Under the pieces are notes generated by a model, which did no database searches, was not told where the DNA came from, and saw nothing but the letters and a program-made list of their open reading frames with translations. 64,000 nt of DNA from DATFVA01 sp963815785 (GTDB lineage Bacteria > Bacteroidota > Ignavibacteria > Ignavibacteriales > Ignavibacteriaceae), in NCBI GenBank assembly GCA_963815785.1, contig CAWFHZ010000016.1, positions 1-64,000 of the forward strand. Direction: 5' to 3'. Position numbers and translations under genes: made by a program. Below are positions 34,971 to 44,743 of the stretch, one piece after another. The stretch's first letter is position 1, and the number at the start of each line of letters is the position of its first letter.

Positions 34971-36147
34971 TCCAGGTATGTCTTTGCCTTGTTGATCTGA
35001 AGCTTTGGGAGGATCTTTTATATTAGATTTCCAACTTTTCTGAGAACATCATCTTTAAGCTGAACATAAATCTGGTAGTTGAGATAAGAAGGCAGCGCCC
35101 CTCTCACAATAAAAAAGATTAATAAACTATTAGGGGAATAAATTCGGGCTGTATGCCTGCCTGCCTTAGGCACGGCCTGCCTGCCGTAGGTACGGTTATT
35201 ACCATAACACTATAAACCAAGCCGTACTTGTCCCGAAGGTATAGCCAACATCATTGCGGGGAAAACTTAGTTGGTGTTTCTAATCGTTTTACATTTAGCT
35301 CATTCATTCATCAGCACAATTCCATTTTTTTTATTACCCCATCTACTTGATAGCTCCACTTCGTTCCGCTATCAAGCTATTCCACTTAATCACAAAGCTA
35401 ACCCTCGCTTCTTTATTCAATCGCTAAAAGTACGTTTGCTGTAAAAATTTCATAAAATATTATTTTCAATAAAATCATTTCATATCAGTTCAATCAGTTA
35501 AATCTGCGTCCTATTATCTCTTAACTTTTTTAATTCAATATTTACTTACCGCAAACTTCAAATCGTTTCTGCAGGACCTGTCCGCCTCTGGCGGAAAAGT
35601 TTTTATGCGCTTGTTTTATTATCCGGCATTCGCCGTATCCAGCCCTCATTTATCTTAGGGCATTAGAATTTCAAAGCATCAATTTATTTCCGTTGCTCCT
35701 GCTGCTTCACTTCGCCGGGTCTGGTCGCCCCGGCTCGCTCTTTGCACTTAAGCCCTCACTTATTCACGATGTCCTAAGCTCGTTCTTAAGCCGTCGCAAC
35801 TTTCATTATACTAATTTTATTGTTTTTTGTACGTAATTGTACGGATGTATAACCCCAATTGATGAATTATATTATGATCGGATATGGGTTTATTTGGGTG
35901 TAATGATTCCTGATTTATTATACTTTTTATTCTCCCTTTATTAAGATTTTTCCACCCCCTCGGGTCGCGAAAACGCGCATAGATGCCCTTGCGTATGCAG
36001 GGGTATCTGTTTATTTACGGTCAATAATTACACTTTAATTAGTAGTTATTACGGTTGTCACATATTTTTAATAAAAATATTTAACATTTTCTTAGGTATA
36101 ATTATTGATTTAATTAATAATTCTTCAACCCAAAAGGAGTATCTCTT
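34971..36147. repeat. 1.2-kb gene-free stretch with interspersed palindromes
   Basis: No supported gene on either strand. A tandem pair of ~21-base units (CCTGCCTGCCTTAGGCACG and CCTGCCTGCCGTAGGTACG) lies at about 35155-35197. A related palindromic piece CCGCCTCTGGCGG is near 35580. A CGGGTCGCGAAAACGCGCAT and ATGCCCTTGCGTATGCAGGGGTAT hairpin pair lies around 35963-36006, which could be a terminator or small RNA. The rest is AT-rich filler. Confidence 0.5.
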
Positions 36148-36594
36148 ATGAAACATTTTCTACTTATTGGCTTTTTCTTAATAAGCGTTCAGTTATTAGC
36201 ACAGGATAATTCCGGTATTTATTCAAACCCCTATTTGCGATATAATTCGAATAATAATTATAATTCAGATTTATTCAATTCTAACAATTCTCGTCCGTAT
36301 AAAGATCTATACGGGAATAGTTATAAATATTATGAAAATATGTTTAAAGATAAAGATAATGATGGTTTAACAGGTTATTTTGATAATAACGATGCTAATA
36401 GTGATCCTTATAAATCATTATTCAAATCTAATAGTACATATACTCCCAATTATCTTAATCAGGATAATAATTATAACTCTAATTATAATTCTTCCTATTA
36501 TGATTTTAATAGAAGTAAAACTATATACACTGGTCCACAAGGTGGTCAGTACTATATCAACAGTAATGGCAATAAAACTTATATTAAAAAATAG
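36148..36594 (+). CDS. Secreted Asn/Tyr-rich protein with C-terminal GPQGGQYYI motif
   Basis: A 148-residue exported protein. The signal peptide ends LLAQ (residue 19). The middle is low-complexity Asn/Tyr/Ser, with a DKDNDGLTGYFDNNDANSDP stretch resembling a calcium-binding loop. The C terminus (YTGPQGGQYYINSNGNKTYI) matches the short PBCV-type basic adaptor motif seen at ends of secreted proteins. The ribosome binding site AAAGGAG is about 8 bases upstream. Function unknown; a surface or attachment role is plausible. Confidence 0.6.
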   Translation: MKHFLLIGFFLISVQLLAQDNSGIYSNPYLRYNSNNNYNSDLFNSNNSRPYKDLYGNSYKYYENMFKDKDNDGLTGYFDNNDANSDPYKSLFKSNSTYTPNYLNQDNNYNSNYNSSYYDFNRSKTIYTGPQGGQYYINSNGNKTYIKK

Positions 36595-37002
36595 TTTGCC
36601 ACTTGACGTGAGATGAACTCACTTCATCAATACATTATCAGCCAGTATTACATAAGAAAAATTATGCAACTAACTTTTTCATCTTTACTATTTATTTACT
36701 TTCTGTCGAAGTCGGCATAACTTTGGCTTATGTAAACTCGGCACGGCGCAAATAGCAGTGTCATTCTGAACTTGTTTCAGAATCTCATAGTATAATCCTG
36801 TTTACAAAACATTTTTCAATAAATCGTTTCGTATCTATTCAGTTCATCTTTCGTTCCGTTCAGGTGCAAGTGTTAAACTGCACCTTCACTCCACTCTCAT
36901 TTTTTTTGGGTGTAAGCATCTAGCTCCAAAATATTTTAATTTGTTTTGTAAATATTGTCAAAAAGTAGTATCGTATAATAAATAGTTTATAATATATTTT
37001 TA
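36595..37002. repeat. Gene-free stretch with a TCATTCTGAACTTGTTTCAG repeat
   Basis: The dispersed repeat occupies 36761-36786 and has relatives at about 43005 and 24700. An inverted GGCATAACTTTGGCTTATG segment precedes it. Nothing else recognisable apart from the upstream region of the next gene. Confidence 0.5.
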
Positions 37003-37662
37003 ATGCCTGATACCGAACTCCTTTATAAGTTAACAGAAGGTTTCTCAACTCAAGCAAAAAATACTAATCGGTATTGGATATTACTTGCATCAGCTTCAAT
37101 TTTCTCTTTTATCGCGGAATCAAAATGCGATCTGATAGACTTACCCTTTGGTCTGGGAAGTGTAAGTCAAATTGATTTTTATTCTATTATTGTATTCATT
37201 TTATCTGTTTTGATAATTGCATTTGCTTCTGCTCAATTACAAGCATACCGTACAAGGCAACTGATCCAGAAGTTAATTGAGAAAGAGACATCTAATAAAT
37301 CAGAATATATAGATGATTTTCATATACAAGATATTTTTGAATCCATTGTTACCCCCACTATAAATAGAGTAGGTCCTATAGCACAATTTGCACAAGGCAG
37401 GAATCAATTCTTTGGTGATAAAAAACCTTCCAAATTTTGGCGCCTCTTATCTACCAGTCTGTACTTAATATTAAAAATGGTAAGTATGATGGTCATATAT
37501 TTGTTACCAGCTCTTGCTTTGATAGAGAGTACATCGTTTTTTAATCAGATTGGTGGTAGTAATAATTGGTATATCCCAAATTTTGTCTATTGGATTTTTA
37601 TTATTGTTTCTTTTATTGTTTTATTCATCTCATTTAATTCCGAAATTATTTTTCCTAACTAA
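37003..37662 (+). CDS. Four-segment integral membrane protein
   Basis: A 219-residue membrane protein with hydrophobic segments at about residues 22-40, 56-78, 148-172 and 188-212. A cytoplasmic-looking central loop (about 80-145) is rich in charged residues (TRQLIQKLIEKETSNKSEYIDD). No family recognised. It is isolated: more than 400 bases from the gene before it and converging on the portal gene. It may be cargo of the surrounding mobile region. Confidence 0.55.
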   Translation: MPDTELLYKLTEGFSTQAKNTNRYWILLASASIFSFIAESKCDLIDLPFGLGSVSQIDFYSIIVFILSVLIIAFASAQLQAYRTRQLIQKLIEKETSNKSEYIDDFHIQDIFESIVTPTINRVGPIAQFAQGRNQFFGDKKPSKFWRLLSTSLYLILKMVSMMVIYLLPALALIESTSFFNQIGGSNNWYIPNFVYWIFIIVSFIVLFISFNSEIIFPN

Positions 37663-37719
37663 GGGGTTGAAGAAAATTTATATAAATAAGTAAATATGTA
37701 TTGTATCTCAAAATCCCCA

Positions 37720-38802
37720 TCACGTAAGATTATACCTCTTCTTAAAATATTCCTTACTGAAATTCACTCCCATATCAGTAAGTACTTTATCCCGTTCAGC
37801 ACTATGGTCAACAACAGCTTCCTTCTTATTCAGCTTTACTCTCGGCGCATCAATCTTTCCGTAATTAAGTTCAGTATAATATCTCAGTAATTCATTCAGC
37901 GCTCTCTCTACAAGCTTCTTATCGGTAATGCCTAAATAGTTAAGCATCTCTTTGTGTATCTCCGCAGCTTTATATGAACCGCTCTTTTGTGTTTCTGTTG
38001 TCAGTGTAACAGTAAGTACAGCTTTGGATATTTCCGCATTATGAAAACCAACCAGGTTCTGGTATAACCCGCCCACATCGTAGCTCGGTGATTCTTTTAT
38101 CTCTATTTCTTTGCCTTCTTCAAATACACTTATCGTATCCTGCACCATCTGCTCAAGATCTTCCAGCAGTTGTGCTTTTTCTGCAGGTGTTGCACCGGTA
38201 GCATATCTGCCAATAAGATACGGCATTCCAAACCTCTCCATCATTAACTGCCAGTACTCAATCCCTGCTCTCTTAAAAGTTACAGGCCAGTAGCATCTGC
38301 TTAATACTTTCTCTCCGTAAGGATTAACATAAGTCGGCTGGTATTGTGTTACTATAAATTTATAGTCAGGAAGCTTTTCACCTTCTTCAAAAAGATAATT
38401 GCCGTATCTCATTTTTCTTAGTCTTAATTTATTTTCTTTGTCGTAGATAAACCATTCCTGCGGTTTGCCTATAATATTAACCGGTACAATCTCACTCCCG
38501 TCAAGTTTCCAGTCAATCTCACCGACAGAAAAACCAAACAGCACTGCATCAAGTACATTGTTCATTATCTCCCCAAGCGGCATCATTCTAAGTATATCAA
38601 TGGTGCGGTTCTTTATCTTTTCGTCCTGTTCATAATCAACTTCCCATCCCATCTGCATTACCTGCATTTTCCTTTGCTGTATAGCAGCAATCAAATGAGC
38701 ATCACTCAGTAAATCCCTCAGTATACTGAAGTCATAATTATTTTCAGCGAGTATCTTGTCCGGGTCAGGCAGTGAAGTATAAAGATGTTCATAAACCTGC
38801 AT
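37720..38802 (-). CDS. Phage portal protein, DUF935 (Mu gp29-like)
   Basis: A 360-residue Mu-type portal. Recognisable stretches are LRDLLSDAHLIAAIQQRKMQV, WEVDYEQD, GFSVGEIDW, KAGIEYWQ-type FKRAGIEYWQLMMERFGMPY and AEISKAVLTVTLTTE. It would form the dodecameric DNA gate of the capsid. The true start is probably the ATG at about 38857: the upstream frame reads KIIRNRLLSDFATRDKM in phase, but a run of eight A (38847-38854) puts that ATG out of frame by one base. The C-terminal end is shorter than Mu gp29. Same strand as the terminase genes. Confidence 0.85.
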   Translation of the reverse strand: MQVYEHLYTSLPDPDKILAENNYDFSILRDLLSDAHLIAAIQQRKMQVMQMGWEVDYEQDEKIKNRTIDILRMMPLGEIMNNVLDAVLFGFSVGEIDWKLDGSEIVPVNIIGKPQEWFIYDKENKLRLRKMRYGNYLFEEGEKLPDYKFIVTQYQPTYVNPYGEKVLSRCYWPVTFKRAGIEYWQLMMERFGMPYLIGRYATGATPAEKAQLLEDLEQMVQDTISVFEEGKEIEIKESPSYDVGGLYQNLVGFHNAEISKAVLTVTLTTETQKSGSYKAAEIHKEMLNYLGITDKKLVERALNELLRYYTELNYGKIDAPRVKLNKKEAVVDHSAERDKVLTDMGVNFSKEYFKKRYNLT

Positions 38803-38953
38803 TTTATCGCGTGTTGCAAAATCACTTAAAAGTCTGTTTCTTATAATTTTTTTTCATTTCTCTATTCCGCTTTTGGTTTTATCCGTTTTAACTTGTTTCT
38901 TAGTTCCTTTATGATACCTTATAGTAGCCTTCTAAAAGAGGTTTGAGGTTTAT

Positions 38954-39001
38954 AAGGATGGTGAGTAATTTGCCTTGCGCTCTAAAATTACTGCCATCCT
39001 T
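38954..39001. terminator. Near-perfect 17-18 bp hairpin between portal and terminase genes
   Basis: AAGGATGG..AGTAATTT (38954-38971) pairs with AAATTACT..CCATCCTT (38984-39001) across a ~12-base loop, followed by TCCTTTTTA. It could be a terminator or a small structured RNA. The rest of 38858-39151 is CT-rich low-complexity sequence with no gene. Confidence 0.45.
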
Positions 39002-39151
39002 CCTTTTTATCTCTGATTTATTTCCTCTTTGCCTGCTGAAGGTTGCCTACTGCATACTCATTATTGCCTACTTGCCCTATATTTCCTGTACTTGCTTCTA
39101 AATTGTTTCCTCGGTAAATGAATCACAGGTTCATTACTTATTATTCTTTTT

Positions 39152-40403
39152 TCATCTTTCGCATAGTTCAGAAATTGAGCTCATACTATCCACCGCATCG
39201 TCAAATTCACCATCGGGAAATTCTTCGCATTCATCAATAAAATCTTTTACCCACACTTCACCTTCAGGCAGATAAACTTTCCCCGCTTCAATCAGTGGAG
39301 TAACAGAATGCACCCTCGCTATTTTATCTGTATCAACTTTAATAGCTTTAATCGGTATTCTGCTTCCTCTTTTCATTTCCTGTATAAGTGATTGCCCGCT
39401 TGCTTTATCCTCAACAAGCACTTCATTCGGATTATAAAGCTTATATAATTCTTTGCATTTCTTTTTTAGTTCAGGAAACTCAACTCTGTCTTTCCAGAGA
39501 TTAACCAGGTAAAATCCATCGGGTGTAATAAACCACGTAGTACAAACCGAAAAATCATTTCCTTCTTTATCCTTAAAAGCAGTATCCCAGCTTTGTATTT
39601 TTTTAAGTATTCTTTTTTGTGTTATGTATTCAGGATTATAATATCTCCACCATTCACTTTTTATTATTCCGCTTGTTTCTTTATCAACAAACTTTCCAAA
39701 TACTTCCTGGTCTCTTAATGCAGGAGAAATTTCTTTTACAAGTTCATCAATCTCATTCTTATCAATCAAAGGATTATCGTAGGATGAAAAATTAAAACTC
39801 TCCCATTGCGATTTTCATCCCCTCCACTGGAGGGGTCCGGCTTTAGCCGGGGGTGGGTTTATCTGCACTTTGACCTCTCTCAAACAGTTCATAGAACAGG
39901 TGCTTCTCCCTCTTCCCTTTAACATTCTTACCCTTCGGAGTTCCGCCTATCAGTACATCTGCCTTATAATCCAGTATCATTGGTCTTATAGATTCATTCC
40001 AAAGACTTCTGTTCTTAAGCACAATACCGGCTTCATTTATAATAATAAGCGCATAACCAAATCCCTCAATATTCTCAGGTCTGTCCGCACTTCGGAAATC
40101 GCATACAGAACTCATTATCTTAAGATCATTCCTGTTGCTTCTGTACTTCCATAAGTTTTTAGGTAATTGTTTTAGCGTAGGAGTAAAATATCTCTCAACA
40201 TATCTGTCTATGTTCCCGTATATGGTATCAACCCAAAGCACCGGCGAAACTCCATCCATCATCTGATCAATAACATAATTTGCAAATCCTCTCGTCAGCC
40301 CGAAACGTCTTCCTTTGGCAATTACCTTATATCTGGCTTTGCTCTCAAAAAATATCTTCTGCTGATTTTTATGGTAAGTAATATCTAAGCTGATTTCTTT
40401 CAT
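39152..40403 (-). pseudogene. Phage terminase large subunit, interrupted by a palindromic repeat
   Basis: The N-terminal ATPase part (40403 to 39843) has a degenerate Walker A-like KGRRFGLTRG, LIIINEAG as Walker B and IGGTPKGKN as coupling motif. The C-terminal nuclease part (to 39152) has SWDTAFKDKEGNDFSVCTTW, VLVEDKASGQ and EEFPDGEFDDAVDS, as in Terminase_6C. Between FERGQ and WESFNFSSYDNP, which would be adjacent in an intact terminase, lies a repeat that adds a stop and shifts the frame. DNA packaging by this protein is therefore unlikely, supporting a dead prophage. Confidence 0.8.
39816..39858. repeat. Palindromic repeat inserted in the terminase gene
   Basis: Two adjacent stems: CCCCTCC-ACT-GGAGGGG and CCGGCT-TT-AGCCGG, followed by GGGTGGG. 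GC-rich dispersed repeats of this style are common between genes in Bacteroidota; here it sits inside a coding sequence. Confidence 0.65.
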
Positions 40404-40720
40404 TTAACAGTCTTCCGGGTAATCTTAATATCATATTCTCCCGTCTCGTCTATCTTTTCAGCTTGTCCCAGGTATTGCTTTCCTAACCAGATCAGCATAA
40501 CTACATTTCCCTGCATAGCAACGGAAATCTGTTTCTTCTTTAACCGTTCTCTAAGGTTAGCTTTCCCTTTTATGATATTTTTCTCAAAGTTCCGTTTCAG
40601 TGTGCTGTCATCATAACCAAGTGCTTCAGCAATTTCTTTATTGGTTAATCCGTATGAAGCCAGTTTTTCTATTTTCTGTTCTTCTGTTAATTCAACTTTT
40701 TTCTTCGGTGGCTTTTTCAT
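40400..40720 (-). CDS. Terminase small-subunit-like HTH protein
   Basis: A 106-residue basic protein from the ATG at 40720 (GGAAGG lies upstream; an upstream TTG at 40750 would add ten residues). A helix-turn-helix at about 15-45 (EEQKIEKLASYGLTNKEIAEALGYDD) resembles phage small terminases, followed by a helical oligomerisation segment. The stop overlaps the terminase large subunit start by four bases, the usual small-then-large order. Confidence 0.65.
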   Translation of the reverse strand: MKKPPKKKVELTEEQKIEKLASYGLTNKEIAEALGYDDSTLKRNFEKNIIKGKANLRERLKKKQISVAMQGNVVMLIWLGKQYLGQAEKIDETGEYDIKITRKTVK

Positions 40721-40879
40721 AAGTGGCGTTTTCCTTCCAAAATCAAACAATCGATATAGATAAAATCTATTATATTTTAAATATAATAAATTCTATTGAT
40801 ATTTATTAGGCAAAATGTTATATTTAATTAAGTTTTTTAGGCTATGATATACGATTTGTTAATAAAGTAAGGATATTCG

Positions 40880-41895
40880 ATGATGAATGAATTTGAAATT
40901 TTTAAGGCAGGGACTCATACTTCAAGTAATGGAACCACTAAAGACTATTCCATAAAAGACTTGGAGTTTATCGCCTCTTCTTATAATCCCGCAGAAAATG
41001 AAGCTCCTATTGTAATCGGTCACCCCGTAGATAATTCACCTGCTTACGGATGGATTGAATCTCTTAAGGTTGCAGGCGACAACTTCTTGCAAAACCTAAG
41101 GAAGTTATCAAGGAGTTTTCTGAAGCAGTTAAAAAAGGATTATATAAAAAACGAAGTATCTCTCTTGATAAAGATGGAAAGTTAAGACACGTAGGTTTTC
41201 TTGGCGGTGCCGCTCCCGCTGTAAAAGGTTTAGCTGATATTCAGTTTAACGAACCTTCAGCAGTTACTTTTGAACTTGATATTGAGGGGCTTAAAGAAAA
41301 CGCAAAAGATGAACAGGTTATAGATAAAATTGATAACACTTCGGACAAGGATATCAAAGAACCGGTAACAGATGATAAGCCCCCTCTTTTTTCTGAACAG
41401 TTAAACCAGATACGCGATAATCTTATTGAGCTTAATAAAAAGTTTGTAAGCACTCCTGATAAAACTAATACTTCTGATATTTCTAAAATCCAGTCTGCTG
41501 TTGATGAACTAAGCTTCAAGATTAACTTCTCTGAGTTTGAACCAATGCTTAATGATAAATTATCTTCCGGTTCTCTTACTCCCGCAATGAAGAAATCTGT
41601 AATGAGTCTCTTCGAATATCTCAACACTCAGAACTTCTCTGCTGAATATGATTACTCAAAATTCAGGAATGATGTTAAGAAGCTTCTTACTGATTTTGTT
41701 GAGTCGGTTCCAAAGATAGTCTATTATGAAAACTTTGCGGAGAAACCCGATGAACCTGATAATGATAGTAATAGTTTTTCCGGCTATACGCTTGATGAGG
41801 AGTCTGCTGCACTTCACAAAAAAGCTAAAACAATAATGAGGAAAGATAATATCTCCTACGAAGCAGCAGTAATGAAATTGTCTAAATTAAATTAA
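40880..41895 (+). pseudogene. Mu gpI-like head maturation protease/scaffold, frameshifted
   Basis: The N-terminal part (EFEIFKAGTHTSSNG to SLKVAGDNF) and the rest (FAKPKEVIKEF, YKKRSISLDKDGKLRHVGFLGG to KLSKLN) lie in different frames. One base is missing at about 41085, in GACAACTTCTTGCAAAACC. The joined product, about 338 residues, matches the protease-scaffold of Mu-like phages: a Ser/His peptidase domain, then an acidic scaffold tail. Two adjacent ATG codons (40880, 40883) can serve as start. The major capsid gene follows 12 bases later. Confidence 0.75.
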
Positions 41896-41907
41896 GGAAA
41901 TGATACG

Positions 41908-42831
41908 ATGGGTACACTTTCAAACAAACGTGTGGTAGATCCTGTTCTTACTAACATAGCACGTGGCTATAACAACGCCGCTCTTATCGGCACAATGCTT
42001 TTCCCGGTTGTCTCGGTTGATAAGGAAGGCGGTAAGATTCCTCAGTTTACCAAGGAAGCTTTTAAGATTTATAATACTGAACGCGCAATCCGTGCTAAGT
42101 CCAACAGGATTTCACCGGAAGGTCGCACTTCAGTTGATTTCGTTCTTGATGAACACGATCTTGAATATCCTATGGATTACAGGGAGATTGATGAGGATGT
42201 TACTCCCTTAAAGATTTATGCTACTCAGGTTGTCACTGATGGTATAGGTCTAAGACTTGAAAAACTCATAGCTGATTTGTCGCAGAACTTGTCAACTTAT
42301 CCCTCAGGTAATAAAGTAACTCTCTCTGCAAGTGATCAGTTCTCAAATGCTTCTTCCGATCCATTCGTAATATTTGATACAGCTAAGGAAGCAGTAAGAG
42401 GTAAGATTGCAAAACGTCCCAATGTTTGTGTACTTGGTGCGCAGTCTTATAAAGCATTAAAGAACCATCCTGCAGTGCTTGATAGAATTAAATACACTCA
42501 GCACGCAGTGATAACTCCGGAACTTCTCAGAAATCTCTTAGACTTTGAACAGCTTTTTGTAGGTGATGCAGTAAGCGCAGATGACACAGGCACTTTCTCT
42601 GATATATGGTCTGATAATGCTGTTGTTGCCTATGTTCCTAAAGCTAAAACTGATTTGCCCCGTTCCTACTTCGAGCCTGCTTTTGCATATACACTCAGGA
42701 AGAAAGATAATCCTTTGGTTGATGTATATGATGAGAATGGAAAAGTCCAGGTTGTACGTAATACTGATATATTCATTCCTAAAGTTGTCGGTGCAGAAGC
42801 AGGTTATTTAATCAACGATACTAATGCATAA
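41908..42831 (+). CDS. Phage major capsid protein
   Basis: A 307-residue head protein. NIARGYNNAALIGTMLFPVV and the strand pattern through YPMDYREIDEDVTPL, then KRPNVCVLGAQSYKALKNHP and GDAVSADDTGTFSDIWSDN, are typical of Mu-like/HK97-fold capsid proteins encoded directly after the protease-scaffold gene. The reading frame is intact. AAGGAAATG lies just upstream. It is the best preserved structural gene of this prophage. Confidence 0.85.
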   Translation: MGTLSNKRVVDPVLTNIARGYNNAALIGTMLFPVVSVDKEGGKIPQFTKEAFKIYNTERAIRAKSNRISPEGRTSVDFVLDEHDLEYPMDYREIDEDVTPLKIYATQVVTDGIGLRLEKLIADLSQNLSTYPSGNKVTLSASDQFSNASSDPFVIFDTAKEAVRGKIAKRPNVCVLGAQSYKALKNHPAVLDRIKYTQHAVITPELLRNLLDFEQLFVGDAVSADDTGTFSDIWSDNAVVAYVPKAKTDLPRSYFEPAFAYTLRKKDNPLVDVYDENGKVQVVRNTDIFIPKVVGAEAGYLINDTNA

Positions 42832-42842
42832 GGTAAGGATAG

Positions 42843-43115
42843 ATGAAATACAAACTAATCAACACAGATTTAATCTATAAAGGTACTCTTTATTCTGAAG
42901 GCTGCATTCTCGAAATCGATTCTAAAGATGCAGACTCAATCTCAGAGTATCTCAAACCTATTGAGAGTCATTCTGAATCTTCCCAGGTCAGTCATCCTGA
43001 ACGAGTCATCCTGGACTTGTTTCAGGATCTCTCGGATAGTCATCCTTATACCGATTTATCAGTTAAATCTCCAAAACAAAAAAATTCAAAAAGCAATAAA
43101 GGAAAGAAACGATGA
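42843..43115 (+). CDS. Small phage protein carrying a translated dispersed repeat
   Basis: A 90-residue protein. Residues 1-40 (KYKLINTDLIYKGTLYSEG) look like a small head-region protein. Residues 42-70 are encoded by the genomic repeat family (translated SHPERVILDLFQDLSDSHP), followed by a Lys-rich tail. The repeat insertion kept the frame. The stop overlaps the next start (ATGA). Confidence 0.6.
   Translation: MKYKLINTDLIYKGTLYSEGCILEIDSKDADSISEYLKPIESHSESSQVSHPERVILDLFQDLSDSHPYTDLSVKSPKQKNSKSNKGKKR
43005..43032. repeat. Dispersed intergenic-type repeat inside a coding sequence
   Basis: GTCATCCTGGACTTGTTTCA followed by GGATCTC is a member of the same family as 36761-36786. Partial copies (GTCATTCTGAATCT, GTCATCCTGAACGA) precede it at 42967-43004, so the insertion is compound. 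Confidence 0.65.
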
Positions 43116-43444
43116 AAACCGAACAGCCGATTTTAATAACCTCAATAACTGCAACAGCAGATTTATCCGCAAAGCAAAATCTTTTTATTGGTTTTGATGG
43201 TGCGGTCTGCGGTAACGGTGTAAAACCTCTCGGTTCACTTAACGCAAATGCTGATTTAGATGAGCAGGCTCCCGTTACCTGTACAGGTATAGCACTTGTT
43301 TATTCAGGCGATACTATTTTAAAAGGTGATAAGCTCCAGAGCAATGCAGCAGGTAAAGCAATCCCTTATTCTTCCGGTGATATTGCAGGCTATGCATTGG
43401 ACGCAGCCACCGGAGCAGATGAACTAATCAGGGTTCTTCTTTAA
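43112..43444 (+). CDS. Capsid decoration/cement protein, DUF2190-like
   Basis: A 110-residue protein. TATADLSAKQNLFIGFDGAV, GIALVYSGDTILKGDKLQS and GKAIPYSSGDIAGYALDAAT fit DUF2190-type head-stabilising proteins, which form beta-tulip spikes on the capsid. It starts within the end of the previous gene and keeps an intact frame. Confidence 0.65.
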   Translation: MKTEQPILITSITATADLSAKQNLFIGFDGAVCGNGVKPLGSLNANADLDEQAPVTCTGIALVYSGDTILKGDKLQSNAAGKAIPYSSGDIAGYALDAATGADELIRVLL

Positions 43445-43465
43445 TTATTAAACAGGAAATTTATT

Positions 43466-43722
43466 TTGTCTTACATAACATTCACAGTCGGCTTTGATTC
43501 AGATTGATCAAGCTTACTCAGACACAGATAGATTCTGTAAAGGCTTATATGTATGAGTATTGCAGTGTTGGTGCATTCACAGATGACTTTAATCCTATCT
43601 TAAATGGTAAGTATAATTTTTACTGCTATGCAGTCGATAGCGGTCCTGATTTCTTCAAATTCTGGGTAGCAAAAGGATGGGCAAGCCCGTACAAAAAAGG
43701 AAAAGAAATAATAAAGGAATAA
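43466..43722 (+). pseudogene. Small phage protein, frameshifted near its start
   Basis: A TTG start at 43466 (AGGAAAT upstream) opens a frame reading SYITFTVGFDSD that stops at 43507. The next frame reads LIKLTQTQIDSVKAYMYEY to GKEIIKE and a stop at 43722. One base would join them into a ~85-residue protein. The next gene starts in a similar way (AQVFFEFRFESDG). Function unknown. Confidence 0.45.
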
Positions 43723-43726
43723 TAAT

Positions 43727-43969
43727 TTGGCTCAGGTATTTTTTGAATTTCGGTTCGAGTCTGATGGAGTAACTACTGCTCAGGATGTTGCTGATGCAAA
43801 AGTTATGTTAAAGCAATGGATAGAAAAGAAACTGTTCCAGGTCTCGGTTAACAATGGATTACAGGTAGAAGAAAATCTTAATATCCAGCTGATAACCTGC
43901 GATGATGATACTGCTGATTTTGAAGTTGTGGACGGATGGGCTGAACCATCTTTACGCCACATTGGTTAA
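43727..43969 (+). CDS. Small phage protein of unknown function
   Basis: An 80-residue acidic protein starting at TTG, with AAAGGAATAA upstream. It begins AQVFFEFRFESDGVTTAQDV and ends DGWAEPSLRHIG. It lies between the capsid-region genes and the tail-fibre remnant. No family recognised; a head-tail connection role is a guess. Confidence 0.5.
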   Translation: MAQVFFEFRFESDGVTTAQDVADAKVMLKQWIEKKLFQVSVNNGLQVEENLNIQLITCDDDTADFEVVDGWAEPSLRHIG

Positions 43970-44003
43970 ATAAATAAGTTCAATATGTAATATGCGGAGA
44001 TAC

Positions 44004-44692
44004 GATGATAAAATATTTTTTGTTAATTCTTATGCTTGATATTTCTTTCCACAAAGTCCTATTCACAGTGGTGGACTAGTGGTGGTAATCTTATATGGCC
44101 TTACGGCAAAGTCTCAATAACCAAATCACCATTAGAAGTAGATACAGTTGCATCAGTTAATGGTAATTTAACTTTAACAGATCAGGGAAGAAATTCAAAA
44201 CTAAATCTTTCCTCATCTCATATAAGTCTTTCAGGCTGATTCAAATTTCATAGATAACGGAAGTTTATATTTATCTCCTAATACTGATATATGGTTATCT
44301 AATCAGGCATCACATAACTTTACAATTTATCAATATGATTGGGGTCAGGTATTCCAGTACATCTATCCGGCAAAACTGCAATTCTGGAATAGTGATATGA
44401 ATGGTACTTATTGGGTTTTAGATGACAATACATCCACATCTACTTTTCATGGTACTTATGTTTTCATTAATACCAATAAGTTTAGATAATCAGCAATGAA
44501 CCTGGCTGGTCTTCATTTATATTCAATGAAGGTGATTCACCTGGTGAAAGCAGTATTTATATGGATGCGGATACTTTAACCCTGCATTCAGATAAAATTG
44601 CATTACCAACAATTCCTTCGGATAGCTCCGGCTTGCAAACAGGTATGCTGTATTTTGATTCTTCAACAGGCGCAATAAAACGTAAATTCTGA
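44004..44692 (+). pseudogene. Tail-fibre/appendage-like gene with three frameshifts
   Basis: Four pieces in changing frames assemble into one ~230-residue exported or structural protein. The pieces are MIKYFLLILML; IFLSTKSYSQWWTSGG; then DSNFIDNGSLYLSPNTDIWL; then ISNEPGWSSFIFNEGDSPGE, ending LQTGMLYFDSSTGAIKRKF. Frame changes lie near 44033, 44235 and 44485. The ending resembles bacterial/phage fibre proteins that carry a chaperone domain, here missing. It is too damaged to be functional unless the sequence is faulty. Confidence 0.6.
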
Positions 44693-44743
44693 TTTTATAA
44701 GCATATTTTGAAATAATATTTCTTAACCATACATTTGTATGGT

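Noticed and set aside
35155..35197. Direct-repeat array or iterons of an origin
   Set aside because: Only two ~21-base units are present and they match the dispersed CCTGCC palindrome family, so no origin is needed to explain them.
34971..36147. Hidden gene in the 1.2-kb gap
   Set aside because: All six frames are repeatedly stopped and the stretch consists of repeats and CT-rich low-complexity sequence.
39770..39842. Intein or intron in the terminase gene
   Set aside because: The insert is only tens of bases, palindromic, and causes a stop; far too short for an intein or self-splicing intron.
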